From assembly GCA_021904315.1 (NCBI GenBank), contig CM038915.1, positions 1,736,001 through 1,800,000 on the forward strand: a DNA stretch of 64,000 bases, written 5' to 3'. Positions within the stretch are counted from its first letter, which is position 1; each line of letters opens with the position of its first letter. Origin of the DNA: Sphagnum magellanicum. Taxonomy: Eukaryota; Streptophyta; Sphagnopsida; Sphagnales; Sphagnaceae. Positions 10,901 through 22,850 of the stretch are shown here, one piece after another. A program made the translations under genes and the position numbers. The notes beneath the pieces were generated by a model. The model saw only the letters and a program-made list of their open reading frames with translations. It ran no database searches and was not told the origin of the DNA.

Positions 10901-13900
10901 ATGGGTCATCGTGCACACTACGATTGCAAAATCACTGATTTATTGTGTCTTTCTTTAGCATTCGGTGATGTGGGCTTGGCTGTTGGAATTGTAATAGGAG
11001 TTGTTACTTTGTATAGGTGGTACTCTTGGCAAAGGAACTTGAAGGACAGTGCCAAAACAACTCTACCTCCTGGTAGTCTTGGGCTCCCTTTTCTAGGAGA
11101 GACTATGGAGTTTCTTCGTGCTTATACAGCCAATAAATTTATGGAGGACTTTATCAACCCTCGTACGACCAAATATGGACAGGTTTGTCATCTATTTATC
11201 CTATACATCTTTGCAAAAGTCCTTTCTATGAAGTGCAGTTAAGCAGCGTTGGTGTGTTTAACCTACTCATGATGTTAGTTTACATTTTAAACTTTAAGGA
11301 ACGTGTATTTATAATAATATCAAATTGCATTGCACAATGTGTTAATTGAAGCTTGTTAATTGATTCTTTTGCATGGAAGTGCATTTTAGGTTATTTCAAC
11401 GTACTTCTTTATCCTTAAAGTCACATGTATACATTCACATTGAATGTGCATTTTTTTGGAGTTTGAATTTTGAATTGGATTGTTTTCTTGACAATACATG
11501 TCTATGCTATGGATTGTTATTTTGACAAGCTACAAATCATTTTAATACTTTAAAATGAAAAGGTATATTGAGGATGTGAAGACAATTACAAATAGTGTTC
11601 AATGAATTTACCAAAAATGTTCCTTTCATCATTAAGTGTGTATTGCATACACTTTCTTTAATGTATATGACGTCATGCATATGCAAGTGAAATGCATATT
11701 AATTTTAAACTAGAATTCATATACATATTGACAAGGTGATTATATGATTAAAGTTTCAAATTGGCTCAGGTGTTCAAAACACATGTTTTATTTTCTCCAC
11801 TAGTCTTTTTGGGTCCACCTGAAGGCAACAAGTTTTTGTTTTCAAATGAGAACAATCTAGTGCAAGCTAGATTGCCATCACCTATGCTCAAACTTTTGGG
11901 GCGCAGTAGCATTGCCAACAAAACAGGAGAAGAACACAAGTAGGTACCCTCCCATCAATATATCCATTTACAAAGCCCTCAACCATATACATCTGAACAT
12001 GCATTCATTTTTTCTAAAAATGACTTTTGTGTTGTGTTAATCATGGAAGTACAATGGACTATGATAATTGGGAATGAGCATGACTAATAAATTGTGGTTT
12101 TGAATGTTTAGGAGGGTTCGCCAAATTCTTTCGTCTTTCTTTGGCCCTATTGGCTTGCAAAGCTTTGTGCTTAGAATGCATGAAACAACAAAAGCCCATT
12201 TTGAACAATTCTGGGAAAAGAAGGATGCAATTATGGCTGGGACATTATTGAAAAACTTTACCTTATCTTTGGCAATTGATTTATTCATGAGCATTAGAAA
12301 AGGCCCTGAATTTCATGCATTAGGACATGATATGAATATATACATGGCAGGGTTTGCGGCACTACCATTGAATTTTCCTGGAACTACATACCACAAAGCT
12401 AGGTTAGCACGCAAAAGACTACTTCATAAATTGGACATCATCATATGTCAAAAGCGAAAGGTAAATGACTCCTTATTGCGAATCTTTTTTATTTTTTTGC
12501 AACAATCTAAGCTTATTTCCAAAGTATTTGATTACTTTCACAATTCATTGCCTTGATTAATTTCAAATGGGGTAGCGTAATTGTTATGCCATGTTGTGGT
12601 GGTTCCACCCATGTACATTATACACTTGATAGGCTTCACTTATGTACATGCTTTAACTATTGTTTTCAATGGCAGGATATGGAAGAAGGAAAAATCTCAC
12701 CTCACCAAGATCTTTTATCAATGCTAATTAGCACCCCTGATAATCAAGGCCACCTACTCACCAATGAAGAAATCAAGGACAACATTTTGGGATTTCTATT
12801 TGCAGGCCATGACACAACATTTGGCACAATTGCAGTTGTACTCAAATATCTATTCTTAAATCCGCATTGCTTACAAGAGGTTATTAAAGGTATGTTCCCT
12901 AGATCATAACTTTGGTGAAAAGGTCTTGAGAAAATGCAAATTTTGGATGGAATCACATTTTACATATATTGGCATTCTATGTCATTTTAACACAAATTTA
13001 TCCGTTTCTCCTTGCCAACTAATTCCATTTAGTTGAAATTGAAGGTTTACATTTGTGCATGTGATAGAGCAAAAGAAAATTGCAATGGAAAAGGTTGGAG
13101 ACTTGCTATGTTGGGATGACACACGAAAAATGAAGTACACGTGGCAAGTTATCCAAGAGACTATGCGCATACAACCTATAGTGCCATGGGCAACACGAGA
13201 AGCAATCAAAGAGATTGAATATGGAGGATTTACCATTCCAAAAGGTTGGAAGGTAAGAGTTGTAAAAAACAATTTTATGTGTTGTGTTTCTTGAAATGAT
13301 GGACCACAAGATATGTTAAGCTTAATCTAATTAACAAGTTAATAGAACTAAAAAAATTTCATATTGTCATAAGCATACTTGTGTAAATCTATTGCCAATC
13401 CATAAGAAAATTATTTGAACTTTATAATTGTGTTGGGTGATTCTCTTTTATGAAAAACCTCTGGTTTCAATTTATTAAAATAAATTAGAACAATTTTAGT
13501 TTCGATTCTTCAAAAAAAAAAATTGTGATTTTGGTTCTAGTTTTGGCTAGATTTTTCAAGGAAAAAAAAATTGGTTTTAGTTTGGGTTCTTGTTTTGAAA
13601 GCTAGACCTAATTCCAAGGAACATAACCTAGAAACAATAACTAATCTTTTGTTAACCCTTGATTTTAATGTTTTTTCAAATTGTTTTTTCAAAAATATGG
13701 TTCCAATTTTGGTTTTGGGTTTGGTTTTTCATTTTCTTAATTTTCTGATTTTGACTTTAGAATTGGTTCCAAAAATTAGACCTTATTTTGACTTTGTTTT
13801 CATGAATTGGAACTTGAACCTTTAGTTCTAACCTTCCAAACCAAGCAACCACCCAATAGTGGTTTATTCATCCAACCAACACATGTGGGTGAGTTTAGAA

Positions 13901-14766
13901 ATAACAACTGACCAAATAATTTGTTTTTTTGGCCTAGCCAAATATCAAATCATATTTCAAACCTAACAACACAAATGGAAACTATGTTTTACGTTGAAAT
14001 TTATATTAAAGTTACAAACCAATTATACATAGATGTGTGAACTTTAGATATTATAGGCCACTTTTGGTCCAAACCAATGATATGAAGATGATGTTTAAAA
14101 TGGTCAAGGCTCAAGAAGTAGTGCACATAAAGGGTTAAATGTTTCACATTTTAGAAGGTTGTAAGTAGTTTCTTTTTCAATTGTAGGGTTCATCGGATGG
14201 TGCGAACTACATATATAAATATTTTTGATTAAAAATTTCAAAAGTTTCTAGGGTCTTGGATTGTACATAATTGTTTGATCAATAACCACATTCTAGATAG
14301 GACATAATGTTTGGAATCTAAACTTTAAAAAATTACACTTTGATATTAGGACCTCTCAAATTGAATTATCATTAATCCAAATGTTAAATAGAAATCAACA
14401 TGGTGTTGGATTGAATTTCTTCTTTACTAATTGCATTTATAACCTTCCCCATTCATGGATGTTATGCAGCTTGTTTGGAGTGGTCCACGCTCGCACTTGT
14501 CACGGCAATTTTTCCCAAATCCTAAAAGGTTTGATCCATCTCGTTTTGAAGGAACAGGACCCCAACCTTTCACTTATTTGCCATTTGGAGGTGGACCTCG
14601 AGTGTGCCCTGGAAGTGAGTTTGCTCGCATTGAAATGGTTGTATTCCTACACCATTTGGTGCTGAATTATGAATGGTCAATGATTGACCCTTTTGAAAAA
14701 ATAATAATGAATCCATTTCCTATCTTTCAGAAAGGGCTTCAATTGAAAATCCATAAGAAAGATTAA
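10901..14766 (+). CDS. Cytochrome P450, CYP85 clan, CYP716-like, copy 1
   Basis: Six exons give one open frame of 498 aa: 10901-11182, 11770-11939, 12112-12460, 12676-12889, 13068-13252, 14470-14766. All introns are GT-AG and phases agree throughout. Visible parts: N-terminal membrane anchor (about residues 24-42), LPPGSLGLPFLGE hinge, FPGT block, I-helix AGHDTT (310-315), ETMR K-helix (369-372), PSRF (423-426), and heme loop PFGGGPRVCPG with Cys446. These motifs and KFLFSNEN fit CYP716-like enzymes, which oxidise triterpenes or related terpenoids at the ER; the substrate is not predictable. The upstream in-frame TTG at 10868 was rejected in favour of the ATG. Length is slightly above the ~480 aa usual for CYP716. 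Copy 2 lies 36.8 kb away in the same orientation. Confidence 0.9.
13253..14469 (+). other. Intron 5 of P450 copy 1 (1.2 kb)
   Basis: The longest intron, with donor AAG/GTAAGA and acceptor TTATGCAG. It includes a run of GGTTTTGGTTTTAG-like low-complexity sequence (13480-13820) whose open frames are not coding. Part of this intron survives as a third copy at 28912-29641. Confidence 0.8.
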
Positions 14767-16018
14767 CTGAAAATTCAATAAGGATACATGATTTTAAAAC
14801 TTTTCCAAAAGGTAGACAATTAATACTATTGATTTACCTAGAAATATTTGTGGGAGTTCTATAAGTTATGAGTTGATTATATTGAGTTTTGATGTTGCCC
14901 ATATTCATTATATGTTGTAATGCGTTATTTCATTTGAATTCAATTTTTAATTTTCACTTTGAAAGGGAAGATTTCAAAAGGTATGTGAGGAAGAGGTCAA
15001 AATAATTGTTAAGGATCGAGGTGAAAATTATGAAAGGATCTTTTTAAAATAGTTATAAAGATTTTGCTTTTTCATATAAGTGGGTATGAAAGATGGGTGA
15101 GGTAGTTATTTTAGTAGATGGTGTATACATACATGATGATAATAATTATGTCGTGAATGGCTTGAAGCCATAGGCTATGGATAAATCTAGGGGAAAAAAA
15201 TTAATTTTGGAAAATGAATTACAAAAATTCATGGAAATAAATCAATGAAATTCATGGCAATAATTTGTTGCTCTCATTAGCTCTAGAATCATAACCAATG
15301 TATGTTTTGGATTTTTTTAATGTAACCTAAATGGTAATCCTCCATAGGAAGATGTAAAGAAAATGGCAATCATCCCTAAGAAAATTTAGCCAAATCTGGC
15401 TACAAATTGAGTTTGTGGCAAATTTTTAAAAATGGCTTTCTATATTCATGGCCACACACGAAACCCAATCTACATATTTTTACAAATTTTTGTTTCATTT
15501 CTTCATATTGACCACCTCCAAAATTACTTCATTTTTTAATTTTGAATTTTTAAATTCCCTTTTTGGAGAAATTTTGCTAGGAAACAAAATGTTGATTCAG
15601 AACACTCTTCACATGTGGCAAGAATAATCAATGGAAAAGGAAAAGCTAATTTATTTATAAAAAAAGTTTTGTGGAATTCAAGATTTAAAATTGTAAGTGT
15701 TGTGGACCATTGTCATACATGAACTTTTGTTCAATTTTTTGTGTAAGCAATAATGAATCCTACATGTACCATTTCCAAATATGGTTGATTCAACGCAATG
15801 AATAGTTTCATAATTCATGTAAAATTGGCCTTGTTATGTTTTGGTGGTTCCTTTGAACTTTCAACATTAAGTGTCCAATTCATACATACATTTTTTCAAA
15901 TGCATGTGAGTTGATCATAAGTAAGTCAAATGTGTATGGTATGAGGATTGCAACGTGAATTTGTATGTGCATTGACAAGCTTGGCAATCATGTAATGAAA
16001 GTTCTCAACTTGGTTTGG
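14767..16018. other. End of segment A and start of unduplicated region
   Basis: The 3' flank of P450 copy 1 matches 51569-51735 and the match stops near 14940. Beyond it the sequence is AT-rich with no supported gene. Confidence 0.65.
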
Positions 16019-16178
16019 TTAGTGTTCAAGTTGCATCTTTTATCTTCTCTAGGAGGGGGAAGGGAACAAGTTTTTGTTTTCAAATGAGAACAAGCTAGTG
16101 TAAAACCCATTGCCATTATCCTTGGAAAAAAAAGTTGGGCATGACATCATTGTTGCCAAATTAAGAGATGAACAAAAG
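16019..16178 (+). pseudogene. P450 exon-2 relic (third P450 copy)
   Basis: About 160 bases align with exon 2 of the two intact P450 genes: GTGTTCAAG..CATCTTTTAT, then GGGAACAAGTTTTTGTTTTC (the GNKFLFSNENKLV block), then a diverged tail ending in GATGAACAAAAG like the exon-2 end. A TAA occurs right after the NKLV codons and the middle is deleted by several bases. No other exons were found close by. It could belong to the same lost gene as the intron-5 relic at 28912-29641. Confidence 0.75.
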
Positions 16179-18690
16179 TAACCACCCTCCAACTAATATT
16201 ATTTTAAGAAAAAAAAATTTGGTTTTAAATTTAATATTGGTTGATGTAAAAAATAATTCAACAATGTATAATTATTGGACAATAATTCATTTTCCTAACA
16301 ATGAGTTGAATATTAGGTTTTTCAAAGGCATCTTAGCTTTGAAATATCATGGATATATAAACAATAAGTTGCAAAAATATCATGGATTGTGGTCATTGGG
16401 AACTCAAATGATAAGATTAAAAGGATTGGTTTCAATTCAGACTTCTTGGGACCCCACTTCCATTCAAGCTCCCACTTACATTCGATCTAGCCATGGGTTT
16501 TTAATTCTAGTTTAATCTTTAAATTTTTAAAATTTGGTTGAGCCTTTCAATTTGTTCATGCCATGTGGTAATGGGTTCAAAAATCAATTGCATTAGCTTT
16601 CAAGGGAAAAACCAAAGAACATTTAAAGCAAATAATAATAGAAACAAAATTGTGACACAACTTTATGCACATTTGTCGAATTATTGTTCGAGATTACAAG
16701 CATACTAGACGATGAGGGAATTGTTTTTAATGCATAAGAATGGGCATGTGGAAATGAGAAACAAAATGGTCCTTTTTATCCATGTTGGCACCAAACCAAA
16801 GAGCTTCAAGAGGTTGCCAAGTTGCTTAAGCAACCTAACGTTTGCCAACACATCACAATTTGTGGCTTAGGCTTGCAATTGCCTAGCTTGGTAGTATTAG
16901 GAAGAATGTGGGGACGCATTATAGAGGTTTGGCAATGCCGGATAAGGAATGGGAAACTGGTAGAAGGTGTTATGCCATGGCAAAGGACAACAACAATGCT
17001 ACAAAATGGCAAGAGACACCACAAATGCCAATTTTATGTTGGGAAATTATGGGTACGTCAAGGAAATAGCAAGGGATGTAAGGGAAATGATGGCAATGTG
17101 AAGGATGGAGACAATGGGGGGAATGTTAATGAAATGATGGTGGATGGGGAAATGGCTAGGGATTTTTTAGCCCATCATTCACTTGTTACACCAATGTTTA
17201 GATAAGTTTGAACCTTTTCCAAAACCTAAATAATAATTACAAATGTAAGTGCAAAAGGTTGTAGAACAAATTTATCGCTAGTAGGGATGTCAATACAGAC
17301 TTTAAGGTTGTCCCTTCTGGGAACCTTGATAAAAAACACTTTGAAACCACATATTTCCCAAGTAGGTATGAGGTAAGTGAAAAATGATAAGCTATTTTTT
17401 GTGGTTTTATTTGTATTTGGGAGAAGGGAAACAATGAATTTATAACCACTTACATGTCACTTCATTAACATAAGTCTTCCTCTATTTGGCAATAGGTCTC
17501 ATATTCACAGAGCAAAAGCAATTGATAAGTTTGTGTTTACTTCAATATTAAAATCAATAGTTCCTAAGATATTCAAATATAACAATGTGCATATTCACAT
17601 TTGTTGGCCTTCATAACATGTAGGGATATAATGTTGAAATCCATTATAAAATATAATAGGTTTAGAAATTCTAGCCCCCCAGTTAATAACTTTATTTTTA
17701 TAAAAAATATTTCAAAGATGATATTTTGACTTGTATTGAAACTTAAGATCCATTATAACGTCTAATAATTTGAAGGATTTTGATCCTTAAGAAATAGTTG
17801 TTTTAAAAAATATCTCTTCTAGTTGTGTTTTGTTTGTTAGATATCCAAATATTATTTTTAAATATATTTTTGATATAATTATAAATAATATTAAGAACCA
17901 ATGGTTTTTGTAAAGAATTTATTCAAAGTGGGAATTTTTGGAAACTCCTTTTATATTTTGGATACCTCTTAAAACATAAAATAGACATATATATGACCAT
18001 TTATAGTTTTTTTGGTTAAAATTTGTTGAATTTTTTCCATTTTTCGAAAAAAAAATGGAGCAATAAAAAAGTATCAAAAGATTTTATTTTTAAAAAAACC
18101 AAGTGGCCAAAATTCACCAAATTTCAATCAATTGTTATTTTTGAATTGCTAGATTTCTACACTAGGTTCTTAGAAGTAGCCAAAATATAGAAGGTTTTTT
18201 TTAAAAACGACATTCATATTTGGTCTATAGTCATATGTGGTTAAATATTTTTGAGCAATATCACAAAATTGAAGAAAAAACACTAAACAACCCTTTTTTT
18301 CATATGTTTTTTAATGATTGGATTGCACAAAAAGGGGTTAAAAAAAATTTGCCAAAAGAAATGTGACCTTTGTGTTCATTAGAAATGGTGATGATGGTGG
18401 TGCTCAAGCAATTGTGAGAAAATCGAAACGAATTGAGTAAAAGAGTGTGTGAAGGCTCCTAAAAGATTTTGTGTTAAGGAGGCAAAAGAAGGAAATTGGT
18501 TTTCTTGGAATGAGTTGCTAGAAATATTGGATTTGAAAGAGAGAGAAATTTGGCAAAGATTTATTTGGAAGCTTTTCAAGACTTTACTCAATCAACAAGA
18601 GGTGAAGTTCATGGATTTGAAGCAATGAAAGAAAGGAAGAAAGACAAGAAGAGGTAATGGAGAGAAAATTTGTGGCCAAGGATCTATGAG
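16179..18690. other. Unduplicated intergenic DNA
   Basis: No supported gene. Open frames at 16168-16515 and 16822-17205 have no recognisable motif; the latter is locally less AT-rich and repeats GGCAA words, which suggests decayed repeat DNA. Both lack any start or splice context that I can defend. Confidence 0.5.
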
Positions 18691-18699
18691 CAAGGACAA

Positions 18700-20740
18700 T
18701 GGTAGAGCAATGGAATTCCTAGTGGTGGGTCATCCCTTTGGCAGGGTGGATGCATGGTAGGGTGGACCAATTTTGGAGTAACACAATCCACTTTTCTACT
18801 ACCTAGATGTGATTCTTATGACCACATTTTTTTGTACATATTGGAATTGTTCAATGGGACTCATTTTGAAATTATGGACTTAAATATGTACATAATGAAA
18901 TTAATTGGCATGAAAAGTACATGAAATTGTAAGAGCTATGGACTTTTGAACTTGAAAATTAGGATATGTATCATTAGGAAAAATGAAATGAATAGACTTT
19001 TTGTTTGGTTCTATGATGGACCTTAAAACTTTTTAAGAACTTGGTTTTAGTTTTAAAATGTAATAATGAAATCAAGAATGAAAGGTTTTGGTTCATATTT
19101 ATTGAAGTTTATGACCTATTGACTTTTATTTGGTGAAAATCAAACACATTTTTTTCAAAAGTCCATTACATCTTGAAAAAAATAAAAATAATGTTGAAAT
19201 TTAGCAAGAATGTTTTAATTAATGAGCTCTAGGAGGTCAAAAATTTCAATGGAAAAAATTGCTTAAAATCAACACATTGTTGCTACCTAACTACAAAAAC
19301 CATTTCAAGGCTAAAAAAAATACAAAGGAAATGGACCCAAAATGGACTTTCAAATTTGCAAATTCTTGATGTTTTTTGGTCCACCCTACCATGCAGTTAC
19401 TTGACACTAGTAAGGTGGAACTATAGAGCCAACCATAAGCATTACTGAGACAACTTCTAAAATACTCAAATGCCATAGACGCTGTCCAAAAGACCTTGGT
19501 ATTAGAAGGTCCCAAGGGGTTATTCAAAGGAATGGGAATGCCACTTGCCATAGTGGTTATTTCCAATGTTGTTATGTTTGTCATTGTTAAAGCCCCCAAG
19601 TAAATAATTTAGGGGTTTAGGTTCAAGAAATAGTATTGAGCAGCTAGTAACATCTAGTGTTGCAACTTGAATACTAATTATTTATCATCTCAAAATATTA
19701 GTGTGTGAAACAAAAACTTCAACATCTGAAGGAAAACAATGATGTTAATCCAAAAGATACACAAAGAAGTAAGATTCCACCAAAAAAAACTTGATTTAGA
19801 AACAAAATCTTAGTCCAATTCACCAAAAAAATTGTTGTAATAATCATCGAATTCTTCGTAGAAATCTTTTCCAAAAAATGATGGAATTACAAAAAAATCT
19901 TTAAAATCTCTACTAATCATTAACATCAATCAAAATAAATTTAACCGGTGTCAGACTAATCTTCTATAATTTTGGTTCTAAATATAAAGATCTAAACTAC
20001 TTTGGTACTCCTTTTCAAGTCCTAATAAATCAGTATTACAAATTGGTAGTGCAAATCGATAGTCAAAAATCAATAGTTAGAAAAGTGAATTTTTACAAGA
20101 TGAATTTATGGCTATTAATAGCGCAAGAGGATAAATGGAAGCATTGTTGAGAAAATCCCTCATATCACAATTATCGACTTTGTGGGAGTTGGATTCACCG
20201 TATATCCCATATAGCTTTTGAAATGCAAGTTGCAAACATAGAGTGCCTTGGTCGAAACAATAACAACAATGACATGGCCATAAATAGTAGCAACAAGGGT
20301 TATCTTGTCTTGAACTAAGTACAACATTAGGCCTCTCGACATTACATAATAGGTGTTTAGATTGGAAACATGAATGTTTGGTTTATTTAGAGGGCTCATT
20401 CCAATTATGTTGCGACAACCATGTTTGGAATGACAGATTCTTGTTCGAGGCAAAGATATTTCATGTCTTGGGAAGGGATCACAAATTCTAACAAGCGGTG
20501 TTGTAGGTGCAACATTTTGGATATCTATGAATCCAACATATGTGACTAAGAATGTGATTCAGGTGGATGATTACCATAATCCAAAATATTGTGGAACTAT
20601 GGATGATTTTTAAACGGTGTGTGCATTTGAAGGAATGAAGGGGCTATTTCAAGGCATTGGTCTTACCATGGCTTGCAAAATCCTAGTCAATGCTGCTTGT
20701 TTTCTTACTTGGGTTAGTTTCCCCAATCCTCTTGATTACA
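18700..20740 (+). pseudogene. Mitochondrial carnitine/acylcarnitine-type carrier pseudogene (BOU-like)
   Basis: Four pieces in order on the plus strand match a BOU-type mitochondrial carrier. Near 18710-18748 is LVVGHPF. At 19459-19605 an open stretch holds YSNAIDAVQKTLVLEG and GLFKGMGMPLA, a carrier EGxxGLxKG signature. At 20170-20450, with stops, come GVGFTVYPI, LKCKLQ and GLFRGLIPIMLR. At 20455-20730 come CLGKGSQILTSGVVGATFW, IQVDDYHNPKYCGTMDDF, a stop, then EGMKGLFQGIG and NAACFLTW. The third Px[DE]xx[KR] signature reads PTYVTK, so its acidic residue is lost. Stops and missing parts show it is dead. In plants BOU acts in the inner mitochondrial membrane and supports photorespiration. Assignment is from motif order. 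Confidence 0.8.
18751..19395. repeat. 20-bp perfect inverted repeat pair, possible small TIR element
   Basis: TGCATGGTAGGGTGGACCAA at 18751-18770 has its exact reverse complement at 19376-19395. The pair encloses 605 bases inside the first break of the carrier pseudogene, starting just after the GHPF codons. No clear target duplication is visible (GGA left, GTT right), so insertion of a TIR element is possible but unproven. Confidence 0.5.
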
Positions 20741-22731
20741 CTTTTGAACCAAATATTCTACCTTATTAATTGAGCTAATTATGGTCAAACAATCATCATC
20801 AATATCATCATCATTATTTACCACTCTCCCAAAAAAAGATCAAACTAAACATTTTGTGGAATTATTAATGTCCAGTTCACTACTCTTTCATTTTTCCATC
20901 ATCCTTACTCAATTTTGTGGGATCTATAGGTTTCAAAGGAAATGATAGGCGAATTTCAGCCTCAATTGAAATAACACCAAAAAACTTCAATTCCAATTCC
21001 TTATTCAAAATTTCAATTCCAATTGAAATACTAATTTATTAGATTATCTCTTCCATCATTATTTTTCACAAGCGTCCTTTTTAAAATCACATGATGTAAA
21101 TGATCTTTATTGGTCAAATTTTTGACATTTCATTTGTTGGTGAAGTTTTTGAAATCTTGTCTTCAATTGAAATCACAAAACATTCACATTCAAAATATTC
21201 AAGCTTCAAGCATGAATTTTTTATGAATAAATTTTTATCATATTTGACCTTCATTTTAACTTCATTAATTTAGCTTGTCCAATAAGAATATATATATATA
21301 TGGCGAGGCCATTGTGTGACACACACCTTTTCACAGCCAATGCATGTTCTAATAACTAACATCTTGGATACCAAGCTTGTGGTGGTAATAAGAGATTTTG
21401 ATTATGTTTTGATGGATCGATTTTATATTCTACATTATTTTTTCTATCAATGAATGCTCATGTTTGAAGGTGTGATTTGAGGGATTCTTTTGAAAGTGTC
21501 GGTATCAAAAATTGTGTTTGTCAAAATCACATTACCTTATAACTAAAACTCAAAAAACAACTCGTATACAACTATTATGCAACTATCCCTTGGGTATTAC
21601 AATATAATGTGCAACTATTCACTTAAAAATACAGTGTATTAATAAATAAATTATCATGTCAGAAAATTAATTAGTTGTATTATAGTTGCAAATAATTATA
21701 AATGGGTTTTCTATATAGTAATTTATACACATCATACATAAATATGTAGTCAACCATGTTTAACTTTCTAAAGAATTGCATTGTAGTTGCATGTGGCAAC
21801 TACTTTAGAATTATCATAAATGTGTCATTAAGGCAACAACTATGTTGCAACTACTATACAATGTACATACATGCAATTATGCCATGTGTTCACATCTCCA
21901 CCACCCATTATGGGATACATTTGCAACTAGTTTTCGATTATGATTCCCATTGATATGATTAATATGGCCATTAGTGCGCCACTACTAAAGTATTATTATT
22001 CAATTATGTTATGAATATAAACAACTACTTATAACTTAATAGGGATACATATTCATTAGTTATTTATATCTTCATCATATTTGTTTCATTTTGAGTGATT
22101 TATAATGTTATGAGAGCGCTAACTCAAGTTCTAGAAATCATCTTTGAAGTGCAAAGGAAAATGAATAATGAAAAAATAACAAGAAAAGAAATAAGCTTTC
22201 CAATTTACAAAACTTTTTTTTTTCTTTGGACCCCTCCTACTTTCAAACCTCATAACTTTCTTATTCTTATTCATTTTAAACAATTTAAAGTGCTATAGGA
22301 GCACCACCTAAAGTTCTACAAATTATCTTTGAATTATAACAACAACAAATCAACATACATCGAATTTTGTGGGTGTTTAGGATTTGGCCTTTGTAACATT
22401 TGGTGGTTTATATTTTGAGTTTTTGACCCCTCTATTTTGAAGGGCCATAACTTTCTCAATTATATTCCATTTTTGACAATTTTTAATGCATTAAGAGGGG
22501 TTCAAATTTTGTTTAAACACCAAAAAATGGAGCCCTCCTTTTGGATTTAACTTGCTTTGAGCATTTAAATGTTATAGTTGTAACTCAATTGCAATTAATG
22601 AATAACTAGAAACTTTAACCCTTATGTTTTGTTAATTCCCATGTTACAAATTATATAAAAAAGGTTTGTTCTTTTATGTTTTCACATTAAAATTCATGGC
22701 TATATATTTTTAGTGCATTTAGTCTTATGAT

Positions 22732-22850
22732 TTCCTACCTACTTACCTACCTAGGTAAGTAAGTAGGTCCTAGGTAAATACATAGGTATGTAGGTCTTAA
22801 GACCTACTAACCTACCTACCTATGGTTATGTATGACCTACCTAGCTACTA
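22732..22850. repeat. Palindromic CTAC/GTAG repeat block
   Basis: About 115 bases in which CCTACTTACCTACC is followed at once by its near inverse GGTAAGTAAGTAGG, then further alternating blocks such as GGTATGTAGGTC and GACCTACTAACC. It would fold into strong hairpins. Related words make up the CACTA minisatellite. Confidence 0.65.

Noticed and set aside
13571-13825. 84-codon open frame rich in Leu, Val and Phe
   Set aside because: It lies wholly inside intron 5 of P450 copy 1 in low-complexity GGTTTTGG sequence.
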